From an uncultured Treponema sp. (GTDB lineage: Bacteria > Spirochaetota > Spirochaetia > Treponematales > Treponemataceae), in assembly GCA_947167345.1 (NCBI GenBank), contig CAMVHR010000016.1, positions 1 through 57,250 on the forward strand: a stretch of 57,250 nt of DNA, in the 5' to 3' direction. The notes below the pieces were generated by a model. The model had not been told where the DNA came from, did not search any database, and saw only the letters and a program-made list of their open reading frames with translations. The position numbers and the translations under genes are program-made. Position 1 is the stretch's first letter; the number at the start of each line of letters is the position of its first letter. This document shows positions 25,215 through 34,509 of this stretch, one piece after another.

Positions 25215-27257
25215 ATGATAAATTCAGGTAGTTTTATTATAAAAAGAACTTTGAAATGCCCCCTTTTGCTTGTATGTTCACTGCTTTCAGTAATTCTTTT
25301 TTCCTGTGCCGGTGGAGCAGGCGGTGGTGGTGCTGGCGGAGAAGCAACATCCTTGTGCGTTCAGCTGCCTGGAACAGTGGAACGAGCTGCCAGCCAATAT
25401 GAAAAAGTTGATTCAAATTTTCAAACCTTTACGGTAACTATAGATTCTTCTTCCTATAAAGCTACAAAGTCTTGTGGATCTGGTGAAACTCTTAAGTTTG
25501 AAAACATCCCTGTAGGACATTACGATGTTGTTGCCTTTGCCAAAAGGGCAGACGGCAATGTAACTGCAAAGGGCACTGCCTCTGTAGATATTGAAGCCGA
25601 TGTAACTAAGACTGTCAAAATAACCTTGCATAGACTGGACTATCACACTGTAACGTTCCACTACGGCTCTGGTGGAACAGGTGCTGCATTGTTGCCTAAA
25701 GAAGTTTCGGACGGATACCCTGTTTCAAAACCGACTGGTGATTTTAATGAGGAAGGAGCTACATTTTCTTATTGGGGTACTTCCTCTACGGCTACTGATG
25801 AATTTAACTGGAACACTCCAATAACGGCAGACCTTGATTTGTATGCAATTTACAATGTTACTGCATATACGGTTACATTTAACTTCAATGGCGGTCATAT
25901 AGGCGGTACAGAAGCTGGAGCTGCAAGTTCAACAACGAGTGTTTCTCATGGAACTGCACCGACAGCTGCAAACGTTCCTTCTGCTGGAACTTCAGCTGGA
26001 AACTTTTCTAAGGCGGGATACGACTTTGGCGGATGGGCAGAAACTGCTACAGGAACAACGGCTGTTACTCCTACTGCAATCGCAATTACGGCAGATAAGA
26101 CATATTATGCAATCTGGACACCTGTGTATGACATTACTTATGTAATGCCTGACGGATTTAGCGTTACAGTTGCAACAAATGACTCTAGTGGAAAGCCTTT
26201 CGCTAAGTATACGTACAGTCCTACAGATGCAAGAACCTTGCCTGTTGAAACGGATCTATCTGATGTCAGCAACGCTACATTTGCAGGCTGGTATACGGAT
26301 GCAGATTATACAACGGCTGTAACTTCTGTACCTGCAGGTTCTACAGGAAATAAGACCTACTACGCAAAGTACACTAGGTCAATTACTATATATCTTGAAG
26401 CGATTGCAGGTGCAGGATGGGGAACAACACTGGCTAGTGATGTTACTGCTGTTTATGGAAAACCTCTTACCGCACCTGATGCTGTAGCTTCAGCTTCAAA
26501 ACCTGGATATACGCTTGTTGGCTGGAAGAGTGGACTTGATGGGGTAGTTTCATTTGTATTTGGTTCGACTCCGTATGATGATCCTTGTAATGGTTTTATA
26601 TGGGGTGTGTGGATGGAAGGCACTGTAACAAACTTTAACGGTACTCTAGCGCAATTCAGTGCCCTTGATTTTACTAGAGATGGAACTGGAACAGCGGAGT
26701 GTCCATGTCCTGTAACGATTACAGGCGTAACAGGTTCCTCTGATTTTAATACTATAAAAAGCAAGCTTAATAGTTATACAACGCCTAGTTCTACACCAGG
26801 TGTATATTGTACACTGGATTTAAGCGGATGTAATTTCACGGTAATACCGTCTAGTGCATTTACCTGTTCTTCCAGCATTGGAAACAGAGGTGTTATGGGT
26901 ATCACATTGCCAGATACTGTAACATCGATAGAATATGGTGCTTTCTATGATACTAACATAACAAGCATTACGTTACCTTCAAGTCTTCAGTCAATTGGAG
27001 AACATGCGTTCCGATATTCAGAGTTGACATCTGTAACCATTCCTGCTAGTACAACTACAATAAGTATAAGTGCTTTCGAGGAATCTAGGCATCTTGAAAC
27101 ATTTACTGCATCGGGTACTTGGACTTTGTATGATACAAGTGGTAATCCAGTTGTGTCTGGCATTACGCTTGATGCTGGAAAGATGAAAGATCCTAGCAAT
27201 GTACTGAGCGGTTATAGTAGTAATACCCATAGCGAGTACTACTATCAGAAGGATTAA
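25215..27257 (+). CDS. Surface lipoprotein with InlB-type B-repeats and BspA-like LRR
   Basis: The 680-residue protein has a lipoprotein signal (lipobox near VILFSC, then a Gly-rich linker). After an N-terminal beta-rich domain come Listeria-Bacteroides (InlB B-type) repeats, each with a pattern like VTFNFNGGH.. and GYDFGGWAE..YYAIW, then a C-terminal BspA-type leucine-rich region (ITLPDTVTSIEYGAF, ITLPSSLQSIGEHAF, VTIPASTTTISISAF). Such proteins are usually surface-exposed and linked to adhesion in Treponema and Bacteroides; adhesion is inferred. Strong ribosome site and own terminator make it monocistronic. Confidence 0.88.
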   Translation: MINSGSFIIKRTLKCPLLLVCSLLSVILFSCAGGAGGGGAGGEATSLCVQLPGTVERAASQYEKVDSNFQTFTVTIDSSSYKATKSCGSGETLKFENIPVGHYDVVAFAKRADGNVTAKGTASVDIEADVTKTVKITLHRLDYHTVTFHYGSGGTGAALLPKEVSDGYPVSKPTGDFNEEGATFSYWGTSSTATDEFNWNTPITADLDLYAIYNVTAYTVTFNFNGGHIGGTEAGAASSTTSVSHGTAPTAANVPSAGTSAGNFSKAGYDFGGWAETATGTTAVTPTAIAITADKTYYAIWTPVYDITYVMPDGFSVTVATNDSSGKPFAKYTYSPTDARTLPVETDLSDVSNATFAGWYTDADYTTAVTSVPAGSTGNKTYYAKYTRSITIYLEAIAGAGWGTTLASDVTAVYGKPLTAPDAVASASKPGYTLVGWKSGLDGVVSFVFGSTPYDDPCNGFIWGVWMEGTVTNFNGTLAQFSALDFTRDGTGTAECPCPVTITGVTGSSDFNTIKSKLNSYTTPSSTPGVYCTLDLSGCNFTVIPSSAFTCSSSIGNRGVMGITLPDTVTSIEYGAFYDTNITSITLPSSLQSIGEHAFRYSELTSVTIPASTTTISISAFEESRHLETFTASGTWTLYDTSGNPVVSGITLDAGKMKDPSNVLSGYSSNTHSEYYYQKD

Positions 27258-27287
27258 GGCAATTCTACCTTAAATAATTCTAACGAA

Positions 27288-27320
27288 AACGCACCGTCTT
27301 TGTGGCGGTGCGTTGTTTTT
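27288..27320 (+). terminator. Rho-independent terminator of the lipoprotein gene
   Basis: A 9-bp perfect stem (AACGCACCG with CGGTGCGTT) is followed by GTTTTT. It lies 30 bases after the stop. Confidence 0.88.
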
Positions 27321-27406
27321 ATAAAATTATTATTATTTGGGCAGATAATGAAGTTTATAATCTAGCCGGAAAATAACACATAACAGCAATTTTTGTCCTT
27401 TTTCTC

Positions 27407-27435
27407 TTGACCCTTCTTAAAAAATGTAAAATAAT
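27407..27435 (+). promoter_or_regulatory. Possible promoter of the TRAP operon
   Basis: TTGACC (27407-27412), a 17-base spacer and AATAAT (27430-27435). The leader carries AAAGGGG about 11 bases before the ATG at 27478. Confidence 0.35.
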
Positions 27436-27477
27436 TAAACTCTATTTAATTATACTAAAGAAAGGGGTGCTTTTTTA

Positions 27478-27963
27478 ATGAATGCTTTCCGAAAAGTCAT
27501 GAAGGGTGTTGTAGCCGTGGAAAATTCCGTCATGGTTTTGACCACTTTTGCTATTTTAATCCTCATCTTTGTAAACGTTATAGGACGTTTTGTTTTTAAT
27601 CATTCATTTGCATTTGCAGATGAACTTGTTGTTGCAGTTTTTGTCCTTGTGTCACTTATTGGTGCCGCTTTGTGCAGTCGTGAGGACGGAGGTCTTGTTG
27701 GATTAAGCCTGTTTTCTGACCAGCTTAAAGGAAAGTCTCGTCTGATTCAGAAACTTGTAGCAAACATTATCAGCATTGCATACTGTGCTGTCCTTACATA
27801 TCAGGGCTTTTTGAGAACGGCAATTGACTTTAGCCGCAATCAGCATACATTTGTCCTTCACTGGCCAATGTGGATATTCCGCCTTTTTGTTCCAGTTGCT
27901 GGAATCTGCCTTATTCTTCATTTAATTGAAAATACAATGAAATTCGTAGAGGAGCATAAATAA
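27478..27963 (+). CDS. dctQ: TRAP transporter small permease subunit (DctQ)
   Basis: The 161-residue protein has four hydrophobic segments and DctQ features: NVIGRFVFNHSFAFADELV in the first half and a CSREDGGLVGLSL loop. DctQ subunits pair with the large permease DctM and a periplasmic binding protein to take up organic acids or related solutes with Na+. The next gene, one base after the stop, encodes DctM fused to the binding protein, so these two genes hold the entire transporter. An AAAGGGG ribosome site lies about 11 bases upstream. Confidence 0.9.
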   Translation: MNAFRKVMKGVVAVENSVMVLTTFAILILIFVNVIGRFVFNHSFAFADELVVAVFVLVSLIGAALCSREDGGLVGLSLFSDQLKGKSRLIQKLVANIISIAYCAVLTYQGFLRTAIDFSRNQHTFVLHWPMWIFRLFVPVAGICLILHLIENTMKFVEEHK

Positions 27964-27964
27964 G

Positions 27965-30292
27965 ATGGTTTCTGTAATATTGTTTTTAGTATTCTTTGTG
28001 CTTCTGATTATTGATGTTCCAATTGCAATATGTCTTGGCGCTTCTTCTGCCGCTGCAATTCTTTTTTCAGGACAGAACCTCGCAGTCATTGCAACAAATA
28101 CCTATTCTGGCATAAGCAAAACTCTTCTTCTTGCCATTCCATTCTTTATTATTGCCGGAAACATTATGGCAAAGGCTGGAATTTCTACACGTCTCATTAA
28201 ATTTGTAAACAGCCTTGTTGGTCATAAAAGAGGCGGCATTGCAATTGTAAGTGTCATTACAGCCTGTTTCTTTGGTGCAATCTCTGGTTCGGGACCTGCT
28301 ACAGTTGCAGCTCTTGGTGCAATTCTGATCCCTGCAATGATCGAAGCTGGATTTACACCTGCCTTTGCAACTGCACTCATGGCAACTGCAAGTTCTACTG
28401 CAATCATCATTCCTCCTAGCATCGCCTATGTTGTATATGCTTCTATTACTGGCGATAATGTTGGTAAGCTTTTTATGGCTGGCATTATTCCTGGCATTCT
28501 TGTTGGTGTGGCTCTCATTCTTGTTGTTCTGTTTGAAGTACGCAGAAAGGACATTAAGCCTACAATGCAGAAGGCTAGCGGCAAAGAACGTTTTTCAAGT
28601 TTTCTGGATGCACTGTGGGGACTTTTAATGCCGGTAATCATTCTTGGCGGAATTTACGGAGGCATCTTTACTCCTACAGAAGCTGCTGCTGTTGCCGCTG
28701 TTTACGGTCTTATTGTAGGTGTTTTTGTTTACAAGGAAATTAAACTTAAGCAGCTTGTGGAAATTTTGATTGATTCTGCAAAGACTACAGGTGGCATTAT
28801 GTTCATCATTGCAAGTGCAACACTGTTTTCTTATGTATGCACTTTGTATGGAATTTCAAATGCCGCAGAAAATCTGCTTGCCGCTGTTTCTGCAAACAAA
28901 TTGATATTCCTTCTTGTAGTAAATGTAATTCTTCTTATTGCAGGATGCTTTATTGATGCAAACTCTGCAATGTATATCTTTATTCCGGTAATGTACCCTG
29001 TATGCCTTAAACTTGGCTACAGTCCGATTGTGTTCGGTGTACTTACAACGGTAAACCTTGCAATCGGTCAGGTAACCCCTCCTGTCGGTGTAAACCTTTT
29101 TGTTGCAATTGGAGTAAAGCTGAAGAACGGTTTGAAAGTTACTTTGCAGGAAACTTCAAGAGCTGTTGTTCCAATGGTTCTTGCATGTCTTGCTGTTCTT
29201 GTTGTCTATACATATTTCCCAAGAAGGTCTTCTGCCGGCAATGCAATTGCTGAAGATATGCTTCAAAGCGAAATTGCAATGTATGACAATGAAATGTATG
29301 ACGCAAGCATTGACGCATATCCAAGCACATGTGAATGGGAAAAGGCTACATGGCATTTTGCATGTTCTCCTGGAGAAACCTGTACATGGGCAAAAGCTGG
29401 ACGTTATTTTGCGGCACTCATGAATGAGTCTACAAACGGCAAGGTCAAGGTTGTTGTAGATGGATTTTCTGACCAGCTTACAAATGGAAGCCAGGCAGAT
29501 GGAATTGCATCTCTTATTGAAGGAAATCCTACACAGATTTCAATGCACTCAAATCTTATTTATTCGTCATTTGATGATCGCTTTAACGTTGTTTCTTTGC
29601 CATATATCTATTCTGGCTATGATGATGTTGACGAAAAATTTGATGGTAAGGCCGGTGAAATGTTGAAGGACATTCTTGCTGGAATGGGCTTGCACTGTTT
29701 CGGCATTGCTGAAAACGGATTCCGTCAGCTTACAAATTCTAAGCGCGAAGTAAAGTCTGTGGAAGACATGAAGGGCTTGAAAATCCGTGTTGCAGGTTCT
29801 AATCTTCTTATGCAGAGCTATGCTTCATGGAATGCAAATGCTACAAACATGAACTGGTCTGAGTGTTACACAGCATTGCAGCAGAACACTGTTGAAGGTC
29901 AGGAAAATCCTTTGCCTTCTATTGCTTCTGCTTCTGTACAGGATGTTCAGGCTTACATTTCTTTGTGGAATGCATATTATGACTGTCTGTTCTTCTGCAT
30001 GAATGGCGATGTTTACAATGCATTGACAGATGAGCAGAAGGCTGTCGTTGATGCAAACGCAAAAAAGGCTGTTCAGTATCAGCGTGACATCAACCGCTAT
30101 GAGTGCGAGATGCTCATTAAGGATTGGGAAGATCGCGGCATTATGAAAGTTGCACATGAAGATGAAGTTGACATGGAAAGCTTTAAGAAAGCCTGCAGCG
30201 GTGTTGCCGACTGGTATAAAAATCAGCTGATTTCTGTTGACGGTTATGACAGGGAATATGTTGAAGAGCTTGTTGGCTTGTTTAGTAAGTGA
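27965..30292 (+). CDS. dctM: TRAP transporter large permease fused to its substrate-binding protein (DctM-DctP)
   Basis: Residues 1 to about 425 are a complete DctM permease (GAISGSGPATVAALG, TASSTAIIIPPSI, FTPTEAAAVAAVYG, GQVTPPVGVNLF) ending in a hydrophobic helix near VLACLAVLVVYTYF. Without a stop, a linker of about 30 residues leads into a DctP-type solute-binding domain (about 455-775) with the family block GFRQLTNSKREVKSVED and the following KGLKIRV, whose Arg normally holds the substrate carboxylate. In most TRAP systems the binding protein is separate and diffuses in the periplasm; here it would be tethered. The binding domain must face the periplasm, which requires a C-out permease. 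Substrate is not known. A strong terminator follows. Confidence 0.93.
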   Translation: MVSVILFLVFFVLLIIDVPIAICLGASSAAAILFSGQNLAVIATNTYSGISKTLLLAIPFFIIAGNIMAKAGISTRLIKFVNSLVGHKRGGIAIVSVITACFFGAISGSGPATVAALGAILIPAMIEAGFTPAFATALMATASSTAIIIPPSIAYVVYASITGDNVGKLFMAGIIPGILVGVALILVVLFEVRRKDIKPTMQKASGKERFSSFLDALWGLLMPVIILGGIYGGIFTPTEAAAVAAVYGLIVGVFVYKEIKLKQLVEILIDSAKTTGGIMFIIASATLFSYVCTLYGISNAAENLLAAVSANKLIFLLVVNVILLIAGCFIDANSAMYIFIPVMYPVCLKLGYSPIVFGVLTTVNLAIGQVTPPVGVNLFVAIGVKLKNGLKVTLQETSRAVVPMVLACLAVLVVYTYFPRRSSAGNAIAEDMLQSEIAMYDNEMYDASIDAYPSTCEWEKATWHFACSPGETCTWAKAGRYFAALMNESTNGKVKVVVDGFSDQLTNGSQADGIASLIEGNPTQISMHSNLIYSSFDDRFNVVSLPYIYSGYDDVDEKFDGKAGEMLKDILAGMGLHCFGIAENGFRQLTNSKREVKSVEDMKGLKIRVAGSNLLMQSYASWNANATNMNWSECYTALQQNTVEGQENPLPSIASASVQDVQAYISLWNAYYDCLFFCMNGDVYNALTDEQKAVVDANAKKAVQYQRDINRYECEMLIKDWEDRGIMKVAHEDEVDMESFKKACSGVADWYKNQLISVDGYDREYVEELVGLFSK

Positions 30293-30334
30293 TTAAGCCA
30301 ATTTCTAAAGTAGTTGAGAGTTAAAAATAAATTT

Positions 30335-30370
30335 GGGGATGCCTGATTCATTACAGGCATCCCCTTTTTT
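30335..30370 (+). terminator. Rho-independent terminator of the TRAP operon
   Basis: A perfect 11-bp stem (GGGGATGCCTG with CAGGCATCCCC) is followed by TTTTTT. It lies between the TRAP operon and the convergent chemoreceptor gene. Confidence 0.92.
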
Positions 30371-30384
30371 ATGTTTATTTTTTA

Positions 30385-32484
30385 TCAGACTTTGAATTGA
30401 TCTATCTGATTTCCTATCTTTTTAATTGATTCCTGTACCTGGTTGGAAATTGACTGGAGCACAGAACCGGTTTCGTTTATCTTTTCTGCACCAATAGACA
30501 TTTCTTCCATGCCCGATTTCATTGTTGCAGTAAAGTCTTGCAGTCTTCCGATTTCTTGAAGGATTGATCTGTTGCCTTCATTCATTTCTGATGCTGCGTT
30601 ACGAACTTCTACAGTACTATCATTCATATTATGAAGGGCATCGATAATCTGTCGGGAGCCGATTTTCTGTTCTTCCATTGCACCCTTAATGAGTTCTACA
30701 ATCTGATCTGCTTGTGTAATTTGCTGTGATACAGAAGAGAATGCCTTGCTTGAATCAGAAGAAACATTTACTACAGTTGTAATGGAATCTTTTATGTTTT
30801 TAAGCTGGTCACCGATTGTCTTTGACTGCTGGCTTGATGTTTCAGAGAGTTTTCGGATTTCATCTGCAACAACAGCAAAACCCTTTCCTGCTTCTCCTGC
30901 ATGAGCTGCTTCAATTGCGGCGTTCATTGCAAGAAGGTTTGTCTGACTTGCAATGTTTGAAATTGCAGAGTTTGCTTCTTGAAGCATTACAGACTGCTGC
31001 TCTATCTTTTTAATCTGATCATCTACGGACTGCTGTTTTACAATTCCACCTTGTGCGTCCTGTTCCAACTTACTGAATGACATTGCCATTTTATCAACAG
31101 AATTGTTGACTGATTCAATGTTGCCTATCATTTCTTCAACAGCTGCAGAAACCTGTGTTACACCAGCTGCCTGACTTTCGATCATGTGTTTAAGTGACTC
31201 TATGTTTGATGCAATTTGATTAACTGCTGATGCTGTCTGACTTACGCTGCCAACCTGATTTCGTATCTGGTTGTGCATACTCTGAATATTTGAAATGATT
31301 TCTGTAATTGAAGATGCTGTATCCTGTGAACTGTTGCTCATTTCAATTCCAGCGTTGTTAAGCTCGTCCTTTGAGCTCTTTATGTCTCCGATGATGTTCT
31401 GCAGTTTTTCTGTAAACATGTTGAATCCTTCAACAACATTACCGATTTCATCCTTTGAAGTGACATTTATACGCTTGGTTAAATCCGCATTGCCACTGGC
31501 TATTGAGATTATTGAATCTTTTACAGTTTTGAGAGGCTTTATGAGCATTGTAATAAGGAGCATTATTGCCAGTGATGAGATTATGATGATTGCTATTGTT
31601 ACGAGAACCATGGAATTTTTCATGGCGGAAAGGCTTGAAAAGTAAAAATCGTAAGGGGCAACTGCAAATACTGTCCAGTCTGTGTCAGGAACTTTTTTAT
31701 ATGAAGCAATGAGGTGCACATGTATGTTTGGATCTATGAAGTCTTCTATGCCCTCCTGCCCGTTAAAAATGTGATCCAAAACAAGACCTAGACCTGTTGT
31801 CCTGTCCTGAATGTCTCCATGTACAGTTTCATCTGTATTTTCATTTGCATTTGCAACTGTTTTTTGAGTTTTGTTATTTATGACAGACGGATGCATTCCG
31901 TCTCCTGTGTCAATATTTTTAATTGCGTCATAAATGCTGTTACCCGACAATACAAGGACAACAGCTCCGATAGGCTTTTTGTTCTGGTTATAGACAGGTA
32001 CGCTGTAGTGCTGGAGAATGGAGTTTGTTACTGTACTGAAAGCAGGATCCGAAACAAAGTCCTTTCCATTGAATGCCTGCTGAAAATAAGGACGGTTTGC
32101 AAAGTTTATTACGCGGCCGTCTGCTGTGACTGCGTTACCATCTTTATCATAGAAGGCGATGTTTTCGTAGTTCTGTCCGATTGAAGATGCAATGTTTGTA
32201 ATCTGATAGTTTTTTTCCTGAAGGGAAATGCTTTCATCTTTTAAGAACCTCTGCTCTGCAAGAAAGTGCAGTGCGTTGAACTGTTTTTCATTTATTGCGG
32301 AAATCTGATTTACAAGATCTGTAGAAAAAGTCGAAAGCTGATTGTTTACGCTTTTTTTCATGCCTTTAGATGAAATTCTGTAGGCGATAAGTCCGATTGT
32401 TATGTTTGCTATAAGAACTATAGATAATAGTAAAATTAGTAATTTGACGGAAAGTGAAACTGTTACAGAAGAGGGTTCTTTCAT
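30385..32484 (-). CDS. Methyl-accepting chemotaxis protein with Cache-type sensor
   Basis: The 699-residue receptor has a transmembrane helix near the N-terminus, a periplasmic Cache-type sensor of about 250 residues, a second helix ([19 protein letters not shown]), a HAMP domain and a signalling hairpin with [20 protein letters not shown] then [15 protein letters not shown]. It would pass ligand binding to CheA/CheW. The start at 32484 follows a TAGGAG ribosome site; the longer frame to 32547 lies upstream of it. The gene converges with the TRAP operon. A shared ligand with that transporter is possible but unsupported by sequence. Confidence 0.95.
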   Translation of the reverse strand: MKEPSSVTVSLSVKLLILLLSIVLIANITIGLIAYRISSKGMKKSVNNQLSTFSTDLVNQISAINEKQFNALHFLAEQRFLKDESISLQEKNYQITNIASSIGQNYENIAFYDKDGNAVTADGRVINFANRPYFQQAFNGKDFVSDPAFSTVTNSILQHYSVPVYNQNKKPIGAVVLVLSGNSIYDAIKNIDTGDGMHPSVINNKTQKTVANANENTDETVHGDIQDRTTGLGLVLDHIFNGQEGIEDFIDPNIHVHLIASYKKVPDTDWTVFAVAPYDFYFSSLSAMKNSMVLVTIAIIIISSLAIMLLITMLIKPLKTVKDSIISIASGNADLTKRINVTSKDEIGNVVEGFNMFTEKLQNIIGDIKSSKDELNNAGIEMSNSSQDTASSITEIISNIQSMHNQIRNQVGSVSQTASAVNQIASNIESLKHMIESQAAGVTQVSAAVEEMIGNIESVNNSVDKMAMSFSKLEQDAQGGIVKQQSVDDQIKKIEQQSVMLQEANSAISNIASQTNLLAMNAAIEAAHAGEAGKGFAVVADEIRKLSETSSQQSKTIGDQLKNIKDSITTVVNVSSDSSKAFSSVSQQITQADQIVELIKGAMEEQKIGSRQIIDALHNMNDSTVEVRNAASEMNEGNRSILQEIGRLQDFTATMKSGMEEMSIGAEKINETGSVLQSISNQVQESIKKIGNQIDQFKV

Positions 32485-32600
32485 AAAAACTCCTATATAA
32501 TGCAAGATACAGTAAAGTATGCTAATGCATTTTATTTTTGAGGTCAATCATTATTAAAGTTTATTAAATGCAAACCTGTGCTAATAAACTGTTATTCCTA

Positions 32601-32628
32601 TTGACTGTACTAAATTTTTTTTTATATC
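32601..32628 (+). promoter_or_regulatory. Promoter of larE-like gene, near-leaderless layout
   Basis: TTGACT (32601-32606), a 16-base spacer and TATATC (32623-32628), then 8 bases to the ATG at 32637. No ribosome site is present. Confidence 0.45.
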
Positions 32629-32636
32629 GTGATGTT

Positions 32637-33446
32637 ATGGATAAATTTATTAATGATAAGTTGGAGAATTTAAAAGCCTATATTAAATCATTGGAAAGTG
32701 TTGCAGTGGCTTTTTCTGGCGGTGTTGATTCTACTTTTCTTTTAAAGACGGCTCATGAAGTTTTGGGCGACAATGCTGTTGCTGTTACGGCACGTTCTCA
32801 TTCTTTTCCTGCTCGAGAATTGACTGAGGCTGTTGAATTCTGCAAAAAAGAGAATATAAGGCACTTTATTTGTGATTCTGAGGAATTGAGAATTCCCGGC
32901 TTTGATAAAAATCCTGTAAACCGCTGTTATATATGCAAAAAGGAATTGTTTACAAAAATTTTTGAAATTGCCTGTGAAAACGGCATTGCAAATGTTTGCG
33001 AAGGCAGTAATATGGATGACAACGGAGATTACCGTCCGGGACTTCAGGCTGTTGCAGAGCTTGGTGTAAAAAGTCCCTTACGTCACTGCAATCTGTACAA
33101 GTCTGAAATTCGTGTGCTGTCAAAGGAAATGGGGCTGCCTACATGGAAAAAACAGTCATTTGCATGTCTTGCCAGCAGGTTTGCTTACGGAGAACTGATT
33201 ACTGTAGAAAAACTTGACATGGTAGACAAAGCTGAGCAGCTTCTTATTGATTTAGGATTTGGTCAGGAACGCGTAAGGATTCATGATAATCTTGCAAGAA
33301 TTGAAGTTCTTCCTGATGATTTTATGAATGTCTTAAAGTACAAGGACAAAATCGTAAATGAATTTAAGAAAATCGGGTTTGCATATATATCCCTTGACTT
33401 GCAGGGCTATCGTACTGGAAGCATGAACGAGGTGCTGAAACTGTAG
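32637..33446 (+). CDS. larE: LarE-family ATP-dependent sulfur transferase
   Basis: The 269-residue PP-loop protein has the pyrophosphatase motif SGGVDS, a NRCYICKKELF block, EGSNMDD, and FACLASRFAYGE containing the Cys that gives up its sulfur in LarE. LarE builds the nickel-pincer cofactor of lactate racemase together with LarB and LarC; neither is nearby, so the cofactor system may be elsewhere or the protein may serve another sulfur transfer. The start was set at 32637 because family similarity begins there; the longer frame from 32568 has no ribosome site and a hydrophobic stretch unlike the family. It nearly abuts the convergent methyltransferase gene. Confidence 0.85.
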   Translation: MDKFINDKLENLKAYIKSLESVAVAFSGGVDSTFLLKTAHEVLGDNAVAVTARSHSFPARELTEAVEFCKKENIRHFICDSEELRIPGFDKNPVNRCYICKKELFTKIFEIACENGIANVCEGSNMDDNGDYRPGLQAVAELGVKSPLRHCNLYKSEIRVLSKEMGLPTWKKQSFACLASRFAYGELITVEKLDMVDKAEQLLIDLGFGQERVRIHDNLARIEVLPDDFMNVLKYKDKIVNEFKKIGFAYISLDLQGYRTGSMNEVLKL

Positions 33447-33456
33447 CTTGAAAGAG

Positions 33457-34470
33457 TTAGAAAAGCATTTGCGGTTGTTCTTGTGATGGCAAGCTTTTGC
33501 CAGTTTTAGCGTTTGCTTTAGCGTTTGCTTTAGCTTTTGTCTGTTCCGAAATGCTGTTCCGTTCCCAAAATACACCGTCAGAATATCCCTGTATGGAAGG
33601 ATTTTTTTCTGCCATGTACAGGCGCTTTTCTGCCCAAAGGCAATACTCTTCGTTAAGTTCTATGCCACAGTATCTTCGGTTTAGTTTTTTTGCGACAACG
33701 CTTGTTGTTCCGCTCCCCAAAAAAGGGTCAAATACAATATCGCCTTCTTTTGAGGAAGCTAGGATGAGTTTTGCATAAAGTTTTTCAGGCTTTTGAGTCG
33801 GATGGTCTGTATTTTCTGGCATTGACCAGAAGGGAATGCTTATGTCATCCCAAAAGTTTGAAGGATATGTAATTCGGAATTTTCCATCAGACGAGTCTTC
33901 CCAGTCTTTAGGCTTTCCGTCTTCTTTGTAAGGTGCAATTACTTTTCTTTTGATTTTTACTGCCTCAACGTTAAAATAGTAATCGTTCGGGTTTTTTACT
34001 GCAAACCAGATGTCTTCCATGCCATTTTTCCAGTTGGATTTTGCACCGCGGCCTTTTTCCCGCTGCCATGTAATTCTGTTTAAGATAGTAAGTTCTTTTT
34101 CAATGGCATTTTGCAGAGATGATGTACATTTCCAGTCTCCGCACATGTAAAGCGAGCCGTTTTTCTTAAGTTTTCGGCAGACTGTCGGAAACCATTGTTC
34201 TAGGTATTCATCATATTCTTGTCTTGTGCGTGAAGAAAATTTCATGCCGTTAAAGTCTTTTGAAAGGTTGTAAGGAGGATCTATGATGATGAGATCTGCA
34301 AACTCATCTGGAATAAACGGCAGAAGGGCGTTTAAGTCTCCGTTCAATGTTTTGTTTATGATGTCGTCCTGAATGTTTGCTTCTGTCATGAGATTTTTTT
34401 TGAACCTACAGGCTTCTTCTTCTGTCAGTGTAAGGGTTCTGTTTCTCTGCGCACGCTGTTTTTCTTCCAT
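33457..34470 (-). CDS. Orphan beta-class DNA methyltransferase
   Basis: The 337-residue enzyme has motif IV DPPYNLS, a HPTQKP segment and, further on, motif I DPFLGSGTTS; the order IV then I marks the beta class, typical of N6-adenine (less often N4-cytosine) methyltransferases. Target recognition lies between the two. No restriction endonuclease is adjacent, so it is an orphan with possible regulatory or replication-linked role. The start at 34470 was chosen because the N-terminal extension to 34605 overlaps the upstream gene. The C-terminus has a low-complexity KANA repeat encoded by 12-bp tandem units. A TTGTCT/TATCAT promoter ends 10 bases before the ATG. Confidence 0.88.
   Translation of the reverse strand: MEEKQRAQRNRTLTLTEEEACRFKKNLMTEANIQDDIINKTLNGDLNALLPFIPDEFADLIIIDPPYNLSKDFNGMKFSSRTRQEYDEYLEQWFPTVCRKLKKNGSLYMCGDWKCTSSLQNAIEKELTILNRITWQREKGRGAKSNWKNGMEDIWFAVKNPNDYYFNVEAVKIKRKVIAPYKEDGKPKDWEDSSDGKFRITYPSNFWDDISIPFWSMPENTDHPTQKPEKLYAKLILASSKEGDIVFDPFLGSGTTSVVAKKLNRRYCGIELNEEYCLWAEKRLYMAEKNPSIQGYSDGVFWERNSISEQTKAKANAKANAKTGKSLPSQEQPQMLF
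33505..33540. repeat. 12-bp tandem repeat in the methyltransferase C-terminus
   Basis: TTTAGCGTTTGC occurs twice (33505-33516, 33517-33528) and is followed by the variant TTTAGCTTTTGT. Units are multiples of three, so copy-number change would add or remove KANA-type residues without frameshift. Confidence 0.75.
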
Positions 34471-34480
34471 ATTTTTTATT

Positions 34481-34509
34481 ATGATATAGCAGAGTTTTAT
34501 GTTAGACAA
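34481..34509 (-). promoter_or_regulatory. Promoter of methyltransferase gene, near-leaderless layout
   Basis: On the minus strand, TTGTCT (34504-34509), a 17-base spacer and TATCAT (34481-34486), then 10 bases to the ATG at 34470. The -35 box overlaps the end of the upstream gene. Confidence 0.5.
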
